Shown here: piece after piece, positions 51,989 to 61,030 of the stretch | Layout of the letters: every line of letters begins with the position of its first letter | Numbering within the stretch: position 1 is the stretch's first letter | The notes under the pieces: generated by a model | Databases searched by the model: none | Seen by the model: the letters and a program-made list of their open reading frames with translations, nothing else | Told to the model about the DNA's origin: nothing | Origin: Chloroflexota bacterium | GTDB taxonomy: Bacteria > Chloroflexota > Anaerolineae > Aggregatilineales > Ch27 | Assembly (NCBI GenBank): GCA_019873685.1 | Contig: JAIOAT010000004.1 | Coordinates: 62,001-126,000, forward strand | Reading direction: 5' to 3' | Length of the DNA stretch: 64,000 nucleotides | Position numbers and translations under genes: made by a program

Positions 51989-53884
51989 GTGCTGCAGGGC
52001 AAGGGCATCTTCATCTGGCAGGTGCAGAAGTGTGACCAGGGCGATTCTCAACGTCTGGTCGCGCTGGCCCGCGCCGCGCAGATCAGCCATGTCATCTTCA
52101 AGCTGTCAGAAGGGGCATACGACTTCCCGCCGCCGGCGCAGGACCCCGGGGGGCGGTATGAACTGCTGACCGATGCTGCCATCCGCGCCCTGCGCGGGGC
52201 CGGGATCGCTGTGTGGGCGCTGGCGCATATCCAGGGCCAGGATCCGGTCATGGAGGCGCACCGCGCTGCGGCGCGCGTGCTCAAGTGGCGGCTGGATGGA
52301 CTGGTTATTGGCCCGCAGGGCCAGTATGTCGGCCAGCATGAACGCGCCCGCGAATTCATGGCGACGATCCGGCGCGACCTGGGCAGCGAGCGCCCGCTGG
52401 CCTTCAGCCTGTTCCTGAACCCCGATACCCAGGACCCACCGGGCTGGCCGCTTTCGCGCCGTTTTCCAATTGACGAATTCGTGGCCGGGTGCGATCTGAT
52501 CATGCCTCAGGTGTACTGGATCGCGCGGGATGGCGGCGATCCGGCGGCAACCTTGCGCGAGAATTACGATCAATATACCCGCCGGTATCCCGGCAAGCCC
52601 TATGTTCCGACCGGGGCTGCCTTTGGAGAGCAGTACGGCACGATGCAGTGGACGGCCACCCCGGCGCAGATCGGGATGTTCCTGAACCAGGCGCGGGCGC
52701 TGGGCTTGCCCGCGGCCAACTTCTGGAGCTGGCAACACGCCCGCAATGACGCTGGCAATCCCCGTTATACGGCCACCCAGCTGTGGGACGCGATCGCCGC
52801 TTATCCCTGGCCGCTGGAAGGCCCGGAACTTCCTCCGGAACCCCCGGTCGAGGAAGATCCGTTCGCTGATCGCGTGGAGATCATCCCGCCGGGCGACCGG
52901 CGCTATCTGGATGGCATCTATGATCGCACCGGCGCGACGCGCTTCACCGTGATGAGCAGTGCGCACGGGCCGGTCAAGTACAGCGCTACTCAGCCGGCGC
53001 GTAGCACCCTGTGGGCGCAATGGGTGCCCGGCATCCGGCAGTCTGGACGCTACGAGATCGCCGTCTGGGTCCCCGGTACGCACGCGACCACCCGTCGCGC
53101 CCGCTATCACATTCGCGGGGTGGCCGGTCATGACAGCACGGTGATCGTGGAACTGGATCAGAATCGCTATTACGACCGTTTTGTGCCGCTGGGGGTGTTT
53201 GACCTGGACGCTTCCCGGCCTGACGCAGGGGCGGTGAATCTGACGAATCTGACTGGCGAGACCGGGCGCGAGGTGGCGTTCTCACCGCTGCGCTGGAAGC
53301 TGATCGGTAATACCCCGGATGCGCCGCTGGCCGATGGCTATGACGCGCCGGTGGGCACGGCTGAGGAACGGCGTGCTGACCGCCTGTGGCCGGGGCGATG
53401 GGTGGACGCGGTGGGGTTTGCCCGGCGGTACCGCGACGGCGCCCGCACCACAGCCTACCACACAGGTGCTGACCTGAATCTCAATGTGCCGCGCTGGGAT
53501 AGTGACCGCGGGGCAACCATCTATGCCATTGGCAGCGGTACGGTGGTCTTCGCCGGGCGGCTGGACATCTGGGGGCAGGTGCTGGTGATTCGCCACGATC
53601 CACGCGATCCGGACGGCAACCCCGTCTGGGCGCGTTACGCGCACGTGGACCGCGTTCAGGTACGGGCCGGCGATCGGGTTCGGCGCGGGCAACCCATTGC
53701 GGTGATCGGTAAGCCGGAGCCTGAAGGTGCGCCGTACCACCTGCACTTCGACATCTGTACGACCGGCATTCTGGAAGATGCGCCGGGGCACTGGCCGCGC
53801 CTGAATTACACCGAACTGATCACCCACTATGTGGATCCGCTGGCTTTCCTGCAGGCGAACAGGCCGCCTGAGTACTTACGTTGA
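51989..53884 (+). CDS. Barrel-golvesin-M23 peptidase protein 1
   Basis: This is a 631-residue protein in three parts. Residues about 1-275 look like a TIM-barrel glycoside-hydrolase-type domain (KGIFIWQVQKCDQGD, then DLIMPQVYW and FWSWQHA). About 300-430 resembles the golvesin/xly beta-sandwich (SGRYEIAVWVPGTHATT, then GVFDLDA). About 440-625 is an M23/LytM metallopeptidase with H491-x3-D495 (YHTGADLN) and H584-L-H586 (YHLHFD). M23 enzymes usually cut peptidoglycan cross-bridges. There is no signal peptide or membrane segment, so export, if any, is not classical. The GTG start has GGGAGGT 8 bases upstream. It is followed by a paralogue with the same layout. Confidence 0.85.
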   Translation: MLQGKGIFIWQVQKCDQGDSQRLVALARAAQISHVIFKLSEGAYDFPPPAQDPGGRYELLTDAAIRALRGAGIAVWALAHIQGQDPVMEAHRAAARVLKWRLDGLVIGPQGQYVGQHERAREFMATIRRDLGSERPLAFSLFLNPDTQDPPGWPLSRRFPIDEFVAGCDLIMPQVYWIARDGGDPAATLRENYDQYTRRYPGKPYVPTGAAFGEQYGTMQWTATPAQIGMFLNQARALGLPAANFWSWQHARNDAGNPRYTATQLWDAIAAYPWPLEGPELPPEPPVEEDPFADRVEIIPPGDRRYLDGIYDRTGATRFTVMSSAHGPVKYSATQPARSTLWAQWVPGIRQSGRYEIAVWVPGTHATTRRARYHIRGVAGHDSTVIVELDQNRYYDRFVPLGVFDLDASRPDAGAVNLTNLTGETGREVAFSPLRWKLIGNTPDAPLADGYDAPVGTAEERRADRLWPGRWVDAVGFARRYRDGARTTAYHTGADLNLNVPRWDSDRGATIYAIGSGTVVFAGRLDIWGQVLVIRHDPRDPDGNPVWARYAHVDRVQVRAGDRVRRGQPIAVIGKPEPEGAPYHLHFDICTTGILEDAPGHWPRLNYTELITHYVDPLAFLQANRPPEYLR

Positions 53885-53980
53885 CCGAGGACGCGCCGGA
53901 AGCCTGCCAGCCTATCCGGCGCCCGTAACGCGCACGATACCGGAGTAGCCTGTGGCTCATGAGGGATGGAGTGGGTTCCG

Positions 53981-55798
53981 ATGACAACGCCTTATGACGG
54001 GAAGATCGGCGTCTGGCACTGGAAGGGCAATTCGATCACCGAAACGTCTATCCAGGAAGTCGCCAACACATTCAAGGCTTACGCGCCGCACGTGACCCAG
54101 ATCTGGGTGAAGACCACCGATGGCTCGCAGTGGCAGGGCGTCTATGATACTGACCGCATGCTGGCGATTGATGGGCCGGCCAGCGTCAAGCGCTGGGCGC
54201 AGACGCTGGAAGCTAATGGCCTGGAGTTCCATGCCTGGTGTGTGCCCAAGGGGCGCGACATCAATGCGGAAGCGGACCTGATCATTCAGACGTGCACTCA
54301 GCCGGGCGTGCGTTCGCTCATCCTGGATATTGAGCCGTATGCCGGATACTGGGAAGGCGGGCGGACGCTAATCCGGCCGTTTATGGCCCGCATCCGCAAG
54401 GCGCTGCCGGCCGATTTTCATATCGGCATGGCGGTTGACCCGCGTCCGCAGTACTTCAACAGCATCTTCCCGGATGAGTGGTTCCCGTTTATCGACAGTG
54501 TCCACCTGATGGCGTACTGGGCTTCATTCCAGCGGCCGGTAGACGAAGTGATCGACCAGGCGTTTGCCACCTGGCGCAATTACGGGCGGCCCATCTTTCC
54601 CATCCTGCAGGCAAACGCCGAAGTCGCCGATATGGAACGCGCTCGCAAGCGGGCCATCGAAGCGCACGGCGCCAAGGGCGTCAGCTGGTGGCGGTTGGGG
54701 CTGATCGACAGCGCTGACTGGGCGGTGATCAATGTGCCGATCAGCGCCCACAAGCCGGGTGGTGAGGTTGGGCGTTACGGCAAGAGCATCATCGTCACGA
54801 CCGAATCGCCGCAATTTGCCTTCGGGACGCACACCGGCCAGCCGCCGGAGCAGGTTTTCACCGAGTTCCGCAATGCCAGAGGGTGGAAGAGCTACTACAA
54901 GGCGACCGAGGCGCGGCGCAGCCAGGTCTGGGCGCGCTGGGACCCGCGCCTGACCGAGAGTGGCTGGTATGAACTGGCGGCGTTTGTCCCGGCCAAACAT
55001 GCCACCACGCTCCGCGCGCGTTACAAGATCCACGGTGTTCGCGGGCGCAGCGGCGAAACCCTGGCGGTTGTGCCGCAGGATGTGCTGTTTAACCTGTGGA
55101 CTCCGCTGGGCGTTTACTATTTCGACGTTACTACGCCGACAGCCGGGGTGGTCTTCCTCAACGATCTGACCGGAGAGACTGGCCGCGAGATCGCTTTTGA
55201 TGCCATCCGCTGGCGCAAGGTGGAAGGCATCACACCTGCATCAACTTTCCTGGCGGATGGCTTCGACCCGCCGATTGGCGTTCCGGGGGAGCGGTTGGGA
55301 GCGGCTGTCTGGCCGGGCGACTGGTTTGATGCAACCGGGTTCGCGGCCCGTTACCGCGTAGGCACGCCGTATGAGGCATACCACACCGGCGCTGACCTTA
55401 ACCTGAACAAGCCGCAGTGGGATGCTGACGCGCACAGCCCGGTTTACGCGGCGGCGCATGGGGTCGTCACCCACGCCGCCCGCATCCCCGGCTGGGGCAA
55501 TGTGATCATCATCCGCCACGACCCGCTGATCAAGGATGGGCGGGTGATGTATGCGCGGTATGCCCATGTGGAGAACGTGCGCGTTCAGGTCGGGCAGCGG
55601 GTGGCGCGGGGTGAGCAGATCGCCAGCGTGGGCAATGCGGAGGGCGCGTACCCCTATCATCTCCACTACGATCTCAGCCCGACCGGTATCCTGCAGACGC
55701 AGCCCTGGCACTGGCCCAAGCTTGACCTGCAGAACCTGTTGCTCAACTACGTGGATCCGCGCCAGTTCACGCTTGACAACCGCCCGCCAGAGCCGTAA
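53981..55798 (+). CDS. Barrel-golvesin-M23 peptidase protein 2 (tandem paralogue)
   Basis: This is a 605-residue paralogue of the preceding protein with the same domain order. The barrel (GKIGVWHWKGNSITE, then SLILDIEPYAGYWEGG and HLMAYWASF) shows a DIEPY motif suggesting a glycoside hydrolase-like acid. A golvesin-like sandwich (SGWYELAAFVPAKHATT) and an M23 peptidase follow, with H468-x3-D472 (YHTGADLN) and H560-L-H562 (YHLHYD). No signal peptide is evident. ATG 53981 begins the barrel, and the frame also opens 15 bases earlier. It is separated from its paralogue by 96 bp. A strong terminator follows. Confidence 0.85.
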   Translation: MTTPYDGKIGVWHWKGNSITETSIQEVANTFKAYAPHVTQIWVKTTDGSQWQGVYDTDRMLAIDGPASVKRWAQTLEANGLEFHAWCVPKGRDINAEADLIIQTCTQPGVRSLILDIEPYAGYWEGGRTLIRPFMARIRKALPADFHIGMAVDPRPQYFNSIFPDEWFPFIDSVHLMAYWASFQRPVDEVIDQAFATWRNYGRPIFPILQANAEVADMERARKRAIEAHGAKGVSWWRLGLIDSADWAVINVPISAHKPGGEVGRYGKSIIVTTESPQFAFGTHTGQPPEQVFTEFRNARGWKSYYKATEARRSQVWARWDPRLTESGWYELAAFVPAKHATTLRARYKIHGVRGRSGETLAVVPQDVLFNLWTPLGVYYFDVTTPTAGVVFLNDLTGETGREIAFDAIRWRKVEGITPASTFLADGFDPPIGVPGERLGAAVWPGDWFDATGFAARYRVGTPYEAYHTGADLNLNKPQWDADAHSPVYAAAHGVVTHAARIPGWGNVIIIRHDPLIKDGRVMYARYAHVENVRVQVGQRVARGEQIASVGNAEGAYPYHLHYDLSPTGILQTQPWHWPKLDLQNLLLNYVDPRQFTLDNRPPEP

Positions 55799-55831
55799 GG
55801 CGTTCGGCGCATGGTAGTCCGGACAACAAGA

Positions 55832-55868
55832 CAGGGGCGTCACCCAATCGGGGATGCCCCTGTGATTT
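55832..55868. terminator. Bidirectional terminator between M23 protein 2 and sufT
   Basis: CAGGGGCGTC (55832-55841) pairs with GATGCCCCTG (55853-55862), with one G-T wobble, followed by TGATTT. It lies between convergent genes. Confidence 0.75.
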
Positions 55869-55892
55869 ATCCACCGGCTGGCGGGAAGGGTG

Positions 55893-56213
55893 CTAGAACA
55901 GGCCCCAGTTCGCGATCGCGCCATCTTCCATAAAGCTGGGGTCCCACATTTCGCGGCCCATCTCGATGGTGGTGCGCACACCAAGGACCTTCTGAACCGT
56001 GTAGCGGACCTGTTCCAGCAACTGGGGGGCGTAGGGGCAGAAGGGCGTGGTGAGAATCATCACCACATGGGCGCTGTCCGGCTGAATGTCCAGGCGGCGA
56101 ATCAGGCCCAGTTCAATGACATTCATGCCGATCTCCGGATCGACGACAGCGCGCAGGGCCTCGCGGACCTGTTCCTCTTTGCTCTCGGGTGTGGTGGACG
56201 GCTGGCTCATCAC
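55893..56213 (-). CDS. sufT: SufT/PaaD-type (MIP18, DUF59) Fe-S maturation factor
   Basis: This is a 106-residue DUF59 protein: VDPEIGMNVIELGLI and TTPFCPYAPQLLEQV with the conserved Cys. Such proteins (SufT) aid maturation of Fe-S proteins. The start overlaps the sufR stop (ATGA, with a second ATG 3 bases later), so they are coupled. Its placement beside suf genes strengthens the Fe-S assignment. Confidence 0.88.
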   Translation of the reverse strand: MMSQPSTTPESKEEQVREALRAVVDPEIGMNVIELGLIRRLDIQPDSAHVVMILTTPFCPYAPQLLEQVRYTVQKVLGVRTTIEMGREMWDPSFMEDGAIANWGLF

Positions 56214-56863
56214 TCAACTCCCTTTTCCAGCGCTTCGCCGCGCATGGGCCTGGCATTCAGTTTGATGCTGAAGTTACACGATTGGTTGTTCTCCGGCAAG
56301 CCAACAGCACGCTGCAACGGCAGCTTGAGCGCTTCCCCGATGACCTGCTCGTCCGCGCGGCACAGTTCCGGGTGCTGCTGGCTGATGTCGCTGAACGGGC
56401 AGCGGATGTGCAGGCAAGCTTCCTCCCCCTGTGCTTCGAAGGTGATATCGATGGGGATGCCCTGACGGCGCAGGTGTTCCTCCAGTCGCAGGAGCCGCAG
56501 ATGCGGCGGCAGGGTGTCGACCTCCGGCGGGACGGCCAGCGTCTGGCGGATCAGTCCTTCCAGCAGGCGTTGCAGGTCGGCCTCGGACTTCATGTGCTTG
56601 AGCACGCTGAGCAGATGGGCGGTCAGGGTATGGTAGCGGTTGGGAAAGCGACGTTCGCCCGCTTCGGTCAGCGAATACCCGTGTTCCGGGCGGCCAACGC
56701 CATGCCGCAGGGGGACACGGGCGATCAGGCCGTCGCCCAGCAAGGCGTACAGATGGTGGCGGACGGTCACCGGGGAAAGGCCCAGTTCCTCTGCCAGCTG
56801 TTGGATGGTAACGCTGCCCCGCCGCCGGATGATTTCCAGAATGGCCTGTCGTGTTTCGCGCAT
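56210..56863 (-). CDS. sufR: SufR-like Fe-S-sensing repressor
   Basis: This is a 217-residue winged-helix regulator. The DNA-binding domain (about 1-65) has ILEIIRRRGSVTIQQLAEEL and a recognition helix VTVRHHLYALLGDGL. The C-terminal region has the SufR-type Cys spacing: CLHIRC, HPELC, and a final SCNF. In cyanobacteria and mycobacteria SufR binds an Fe-S cluster through these Cys and represses the suf operon. It is divergent from sufC across a shared operator-like inverted repeat and coupled to sufT. Confidence 0.88.
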   Translation of the reverse strand: MRETRQAILEIIRRRGSVTIQQLAEELGLSPVTVRHHLYALLGDGLIARVPLRHGVGRPEHGYSLTEAGERRFPNRYHTLTAHLLSVLKHMKSEADLQRLLEGLIRQTLAVPPEVDTLPPHLRLLRLEEHLRRQGIPIDITFEAQGEEACLHIRCPFSDISQQHPELCRADEQVIGEALKLPLQRAVGLPENNQSCNFSIKLNARPMRGEALEKGVE

Positions 56864-56901
56864 GGTTGTTGGTGGCCTGTTGCCGATCGAACGCGTCTAA
56901 A

Positions 56902-56930
56902 GAATACCGCGAGCGAGGCGTAAAGTCAAT
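56902..56930 (-). promoter_or_regulatory. sufR-sufT promoter
   Basis: Minus strand: TTGACT (56930-56925), 17-base spacer, TATTCT (56907-56902). The start codon of sufR is at 56863. Confidence 0.65.
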
Positions 56931-56959
56931 AAAATTCACTTTTATCTGGTTTATTGACA
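56926..56959. promoter_or_regulatory. Inverted-repeat operator shared by sufR and sufC promoters
   Basis: Perfect 9-bp inverted repeat GTCAATAAA (56926-56934) and TTTATTGAC (56951-56959) with a 16-base centre. Each arm overlaps the -35 box of one of the two divergent promoters. It is the best candidate site for SufR. Confidence 0.65.
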
Positions 56960-56983
56960 TGACTGACCCGGCATGGTACACTA
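56955..56983 (+). promoter_or_regulatory. sufCBD promoter
   Basis: Consensus -35 TTGACA (56955-56960), 17-base spacer, TACACT (56978-56983), 42 bases before the sufC start. Confidence 0.8.
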
Positions 56984-57025
56984 CTGCCAAGTTTTCGGTT
57001 GGGGTGTTGAGGAGGCATGGCCTGC

Positions 57026-57808
57026 ATGGTTGCTGCACTGGAAATCCGGAACCTTCACGCGAGTGTGGAAGGTACGCCGATTCTGAAGGGCGTAAATCTG
57101 ACGATCAAGCAGGGCGAAACCCATGCCCTGATGGGGCCAAATGGCTCTGGCAAGAGCACGCTGGCGAACGTGCTGATGGGCAACCCGGCTTATACGGTTG
57201 ACAGCGGGCAGGTGATCTTTGACGGGGTGGACTTGCTGGAACTTGAGCCGGATGCTCGCAGCCGGCTGGGACTGTTTATGGCGTTTCAGTACCCGGTCGC
57301 CATCCCTGGCGTGACGCTGGCCAACTTCCTGCGCTCGGCGATCAACGCCCGGCGACGCGATGTTGACCCGGCGGACAAGGGTATCAGCATCCCCGAATTC
57401 CGGCGGTTGTTGATGGACAAGATGAACTACCTGGAGATCAGCCCGGATTTTGCCAGCCGCTACCTGAATGATGGTTTCAGCGGCGGGGAGAAGAAGCGGG
57501 CGGAAATCCTGCAAATGGCGGTGTTGCAGCCCAAGATTGCCATCCTGGATGAGACCGACTCCGGGCTGGACATCGACGCGCTGCGCATCGTCGCCGGCGG
57601 CGTGAACCGGCTGGTGGGGCCGGACCTGGGCGTCCTGGTGATCACCCACTACAAGCGTATCCTCGACTACATCCGTCCGCAGTACATCCATATCATGATG
57701 GATGGCCGGATTGTGGAAAGCGGCGGTCCGGAACTGGCTGACCAGCTTGAGGCGGAAGGCTACAAACCCATCTTCGAAAAATACGGCATCGTTCCCACGG
57801 AGGAGTAA
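57026..57808 (+). CDS. sufC: Fe-S assembly ATPase SufC
   Basis: This is a 260-residue ABC-type ATPase: Walker A GPNGSGKST, signature FSGGEKKRAEI, Walker B IAILDETDSGLD and the switch His in VITHYKRIL. SufC drives the SufBCD scaffold. ATG 57026 is preferred over 57017 because the GAGGAGG box is immediately next to the earlier ATG and 9-10 bases from the later one. It is first in the sufC-sufB-sufD run. Confidence 0.96.
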   Translation: MVAALEIRNLHASVEGTPILKGVNLTIKQGETHALMGPNGSGKSTLANVLMGNPAYTVDSGQVIFDGVDLLELEPDARSRLGLFMAFQYPVAIPGVTLANFLRSAINARRRDVDPADKGISIPEFRRLLMDKMNYLEISPDFASRYLNDGFSGGEKKRAEILQMAVLQPKIAILDETDSGLDIDALRIVAGGVNRLVGPDLGVLVITHYKRILDYIRPQYIHIMMDGRIVESGGPELADQLEAEGYKPIFEKYGIVPTEE

Positions 57809-57811
57809 CCG

Positions 57812-59242
57812 ATGGTCACGGATCGCCTTTCGCAGGAAGAGCGCGAGCTGAAGCGCCTGAACGCCGAATATACTGAGAAGTACGGATTCAGCGATCCGGA
57901 GCAGTATGCGTTCAAGAGCGGCAAGGGCCTTAACGCCGATGTCGTCCGGGAGATTTCCCGCATCAAAGGCGAGCCGGAATGGATGCTGGAGTACCGCCTG
58001 AAGGCGCTGGAAGTTTACCTGGCCAAGCCGGTTCCCACCTGGGGCGCTGACCTTTCCGGGATCAACTACGACGAGATCCACTACTACATCAGGCCTCACG
58101 AGCGCGAGGAACGTACCTGGGATGACGTCCCGGAAAACATCAAGCGGACGTTTGACCGGCTGGGCGTGCCGGAAGCAGAGCGTAAGTTTCTGGCTGGCCT
58201 GGGCGCCCAGTACGAATCCGAGATGGTCTACCACAGCATCCGGGAAGACCTGGAAAAGCAGGGCGTGATCTTCCTTTCAATCGATGACGGTCTGAAAAAG
58301 CACCCGGAACTGTTCCGCGAATATTTCGGCACCGTGGTGCCGATGACCGATAACAAGTACGCGGCGCTCAATTCGGCGGTGTGGTCGGGCGGGTCGTTTG
58401 TGTACGTCCCCAAGGGGGTGCACGTGCAGATGCCGCTCCAGGCGTATTTCCGCATCAATGCGGAGAGCATGGGCCAGTTTGAGCGCACGCTGATCATCGT
58501 CGATGAGGGCGCCTTCATGCACTATGTGGAGGGCTGTACCGCACCGACTTACAGCCGCGACAGTCTGCACACAGGCGTGATTGAGATCATTGTCAAGCGT
58601 GGCGCGCGTTGCCGTTACACGACGATCCAGAACTGGTCAACCAACGTCTACAATCTGGTCACCCAGCGCGCCCTGGTCTACGGCGATGCCACGATGGAGT
58701 GGGTCGACGCCAATCTGGGCAGCAAGGTAACGATGAAGTATCCCTCGACATACCTGCTGGAGCCGGGGGCGCACGGCGAGGTGCTGTCCATCGCCTTCGC
58801 GGGCGCCGGGCAGCATCAGGATGCCGGAGGGAAGGTCATCCACGCTGCGCCGAACACGTCCAGCCAGATCATCAGCAAGAGCATCTGCAAGGACGGTGGG
58901 CGTAGCAGCTACCGAGGGCTGCTCAAGATCCATGAGGGGGCGGAGCGTTCCCGCAGCAATGTCGTCTGTGACGCGCTGCTGCTGGATGGCCATAGTCAGT
59001 CCGATACCTATCCCTATATCGAGATCGAAGAGCAGAACGTTCATGTCGGTCATGAGGCGTCGGTCACCAAGGTTAGCGAGGATCAGCTCTTCTATCTGAT
59101 GAGCCGCGGCTTGAGTGAAGATGAAGCCAATGCGATGGTGGTGGCCGGTTTCATCGAGCCGTTCGTGAAGGAACTGCCGATGGAGTATGCGGTTGAGATG
59201 AATCGCCTGATCCGGCTGCAGATGGAAGGCTCGGTCGGGTAG
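57812..59242 (+). CDS. sufB: Fe-S cluster scaffold SufB
   Basis: This is a 476-residue SufB of the beta-helix family: [43 protein letters not shown] (with the conserved Cys), [11 protein letters not shown] and [16 protein letters not shown] at the C-terminus. It assembles nascent Fe-S clusters with SufC and SufD. An AGGAG box within the sufC stop region sits 6 bases before the ATG, and the two genes are 3 bp apart. Confidence 0.97.
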   Translation: MVTDRLSQEERELKRLNAEYTEKYGFSDPEQYAFKSGKGLNADVVREISRIKGEPEWMLEYRLKALEVYLAKPVPTWGADLSGINYDEIHYYIRPHEREERTWDDVPENIKRTFDRLGVPEAERKFLAGLGAQYESEMVYHSIREDLEKQGVIFLSIDDGLKKHPELFREYFGTVVPMTDNKYAALNSAVWSGGSFVYVPKGVHVQMPLQAYFRINAESMGQFERTLIIVDEGAFMHYVEGCTAPTYSRDSLHTGVIEIIVKRGARCRYTTIQNWSTNVYNLVTQRALVYGDATMEWVDANLGSKVTMKYPSTYLLEPGAHGEVLSIAFAGAGQHQDAGGKVIHAAPNTSSQIISKSICKDGGRSSYRGLLKIHEGAERSRSNVVCDALLLDGHSQSDTYPYIEIEEQNVHVGHEASVTKVSEDQLFYLMSRGLSEDEANAMVVAGFIEPFVKELPMEYAVEMNRLIRLQMEGSVG

Positions 59243-59346
59243 TCTGGTGGGGAAATTGCCCGGTGGTACCAGGATCCAGGAATGGGAATGAAGGGGCCGC
59301 CGTTGGCCCCTTCGTCAAACAGCGCAACGACGAGGAGTTAGCATCT

Positions 59347-60696
59347 GTGACGGTACGAAGCCTGACCCGGACGCCTGCCGCTCCCAGCCTGACTGTGGCG
59401 GATGTGGAGGCGCTTAGCAAGCACAACAATGAGCCGCAGTGGCTGCGTGAGCGGCGGCTGGCGGCCTGGGAGCTTTACGAGGCGCTGCCTATGCCCTCAA
59501 CGAACGATGAGGCGTGGCGGCGGACTGACTATCGCCGGATCAAGTGGCGCGAAGCCGGGCGGCTGATCATGCCTGTCGGTCGCGCCCCGCTGGGGGTGAT
59601 CCCGGCCCATCACTACGCGCCGTTGCTGGGCGACCGCCAGGGTGGGCTGGTGGCCCATGTCGATGCCAGCGTAGCGACGGCTGAACTGGACCCGGCGCTG
59701 GCGGCGCAGGGGGTGATCTTCACCGACCTGAACACGGCTGTGCAACAGCACCCGGAACTCGTTGAGCAGTACCTGATGACTACGGCCGTCCGGCCTGAGG
59801 ATGGCAAGTTCGCGGCGCTGCATGGGGCGCTGTGGACACACGGCGTCTTTCTCTATGTCCCGCCCGGCGTGGCGGTAGAATTGCCGCTGCACAGTGTGTT
59901 CTATGCCGCTTCCAGCGGGTTGACGCTTGGGCACATCCTGATCGTGCTCGATCGCGGCGCGCAGGTGACGTATATGCATGAGTATGGTTCACCGACGCTG
60001 GAAGAGCAGTCCGCTTTCGTTGGCGCGACCGAGTTGATCGTGGGTGAGGATGCACGCCTGCAGTACGTTGCCCTGCAACACTGGGGCCGGAACATGTACG
60101 AGTTCAGCCACCAGCGGACGCGCGTCCAGCGCAATGGCACCATCGATTGGGTGATTGGCTCGATGGGCGGCAAGCTGTTCAAGGTGTTCATGGAAGTCGA
60201 CCTGGATGGCGAGGGTAGCACCGGACGCATGAGCGGCCTGTACTTTGCCGACAAAGACCAGATGATGGATCACGACACCCAGCAGAATCACAACGCGCCG
60301 CATACGACTTCTGATCTGCTGTTCAAGGGCGCGCTGATGGACAACGCCCGCAGTGTGTGGCAGGGCATGATCTACGTCGATCCGGTGGCGCAGAAGACGG
60401 ATGGCTTCCAGGCCAACCGCAACCTGATGCTCAGCCGGACGTGCCGCGCCGACAGCATCCCCGGTCTGGAGATCAAGGCCGATGACGTGCGCTGCACACA
60501 CGCCGCTACGCTCAGCCAGCTGGACGAAGAGCCGATTTTCTACCTGATGAGCCGGGGCATCCCCCGCCGCGAGGCGGAAAAGCTGGCCGTGGATGGGTTC
60601 TTTGGCCCAATCATGGAGCGCATCCCGTTTGCAGGCGTGCGGGAACGGCTGCAGGAGTCGATTGACGCCAAGCTGCTTGGCCAGGCGGATCAGTAG
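59347..60696 (+). CDS. sufD: Fe-S assembly protein SufD
   Basis: This is a 449-residue SufD-like protein, homologous to SufB: LHGALWTHGVFLYVPPGVAV, LIVLDRGAQVTYMHEY, NHNAPHTTSDLLFKG and RGIPRREAEKLAVDGFFGPI. It partners SufB in the SufBC2D scaffold. GTG 59347 is chosen because a GAGGAG box lies about 9-10 bases upstream and the conserved region follows; ATG 59263 would add 28 residues that look non-conserved. The next 334 bp hold no gene but contain a large hairpin and the sufS promoter. Confidence 0.93.
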   Translation: MTVRSLTRTPAAPSLTVADVEALSKHNNEPQWLRERRLAAWELYEALPMPSTNDEAWRRTDYRRIKWREAGRLIMPVGRAPLGVIPAHHYAPLLGDRQGGLVAHVDASVATAELDPALAAQGVIFTDLNTAVQQHPELVEQYLMTTAVRPEDGKFAALHGALWTHGVFLYVPPGVAVELPLHSVFYAASSGLTLGHILIVLDRGAQVTYMHEYGSPTLEEQSAFVGATELIVGEDARLQYVALQHWGRNMYEFSHQRTRVQRNGTIDWVIGSMGGKLFKVFMEVDLDGEGSTGRMSGLYFADKDQMMDHDTQQNHNAPHTTSDLLFKGALMDNARSVWQGMIYVDPVAQKTDGFQANRNLMLSRTCRADSIPGLEIKADDVRCTHAATLSQLDEEPIFYLMSRGIPRREAEKLAVDGFFGPIMERIPFAGVRERLQESIDAKLLGQADQ

Positions 60697-60787
60697 GGTA
60701 GGGCGTTGGCTGGCGTTGGTCGCCTGATGGTTCCACTGAAAAGGTAGTGCGACCCGTGCAACGCACAGGCAACATCTGGCAGACACC

Positions 60788-60851
60788 ATGGGTCAGGTCT
60801 GGTGTAGCGCCGTTGCTCTTCTACACGGCGGCTACGCTGGGCCTGACCCAT
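60788..60851 (+). other. Large hairpin between sufD and sufS
   Basis: Outer arms ATGGGTCAGG (60788-60797) and CCTGACCCAT (60842-60851) are perfect. Inside, GTAGCGCCG (60804-60812) pairs with CGGCGGCTAC (60826-60835) with one bulge. No T-tract follows, so it is not a standard terminator. It may be a processing or stability element that separates sufCBD from sufSU expression. Confidence 0.45.
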
Positions 60852-60960
60852 CGTTGATCTGAGGCGTGACCCGGTTGCCCACTGGTCAGCACGCGATGCA
60901 TATGCCGTTGCGTAACACGGTTTGCTGGCTGTGCAGAATCTCCCGGCGCGAGCGATGGCC

Positions 60961-60969
60961 TGTTATACT
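60961..60969 (+). promoter_or_regulatory. Extended -10 promoter of sufS
   Basis: TGTTATACT gives a TGn extension plus TATACT (60964-60969), 61 bases before the sufS start. No clear -35 is present, as is normal for extended -10 promoters. Confidence 0.5.
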
Positions 60970-61030
60970 TGCAGGACTGGCTTCCGCAGCCTTCAATGGA
61001 CCAGCGGTGATGAACGACGGAGCTACGGCT

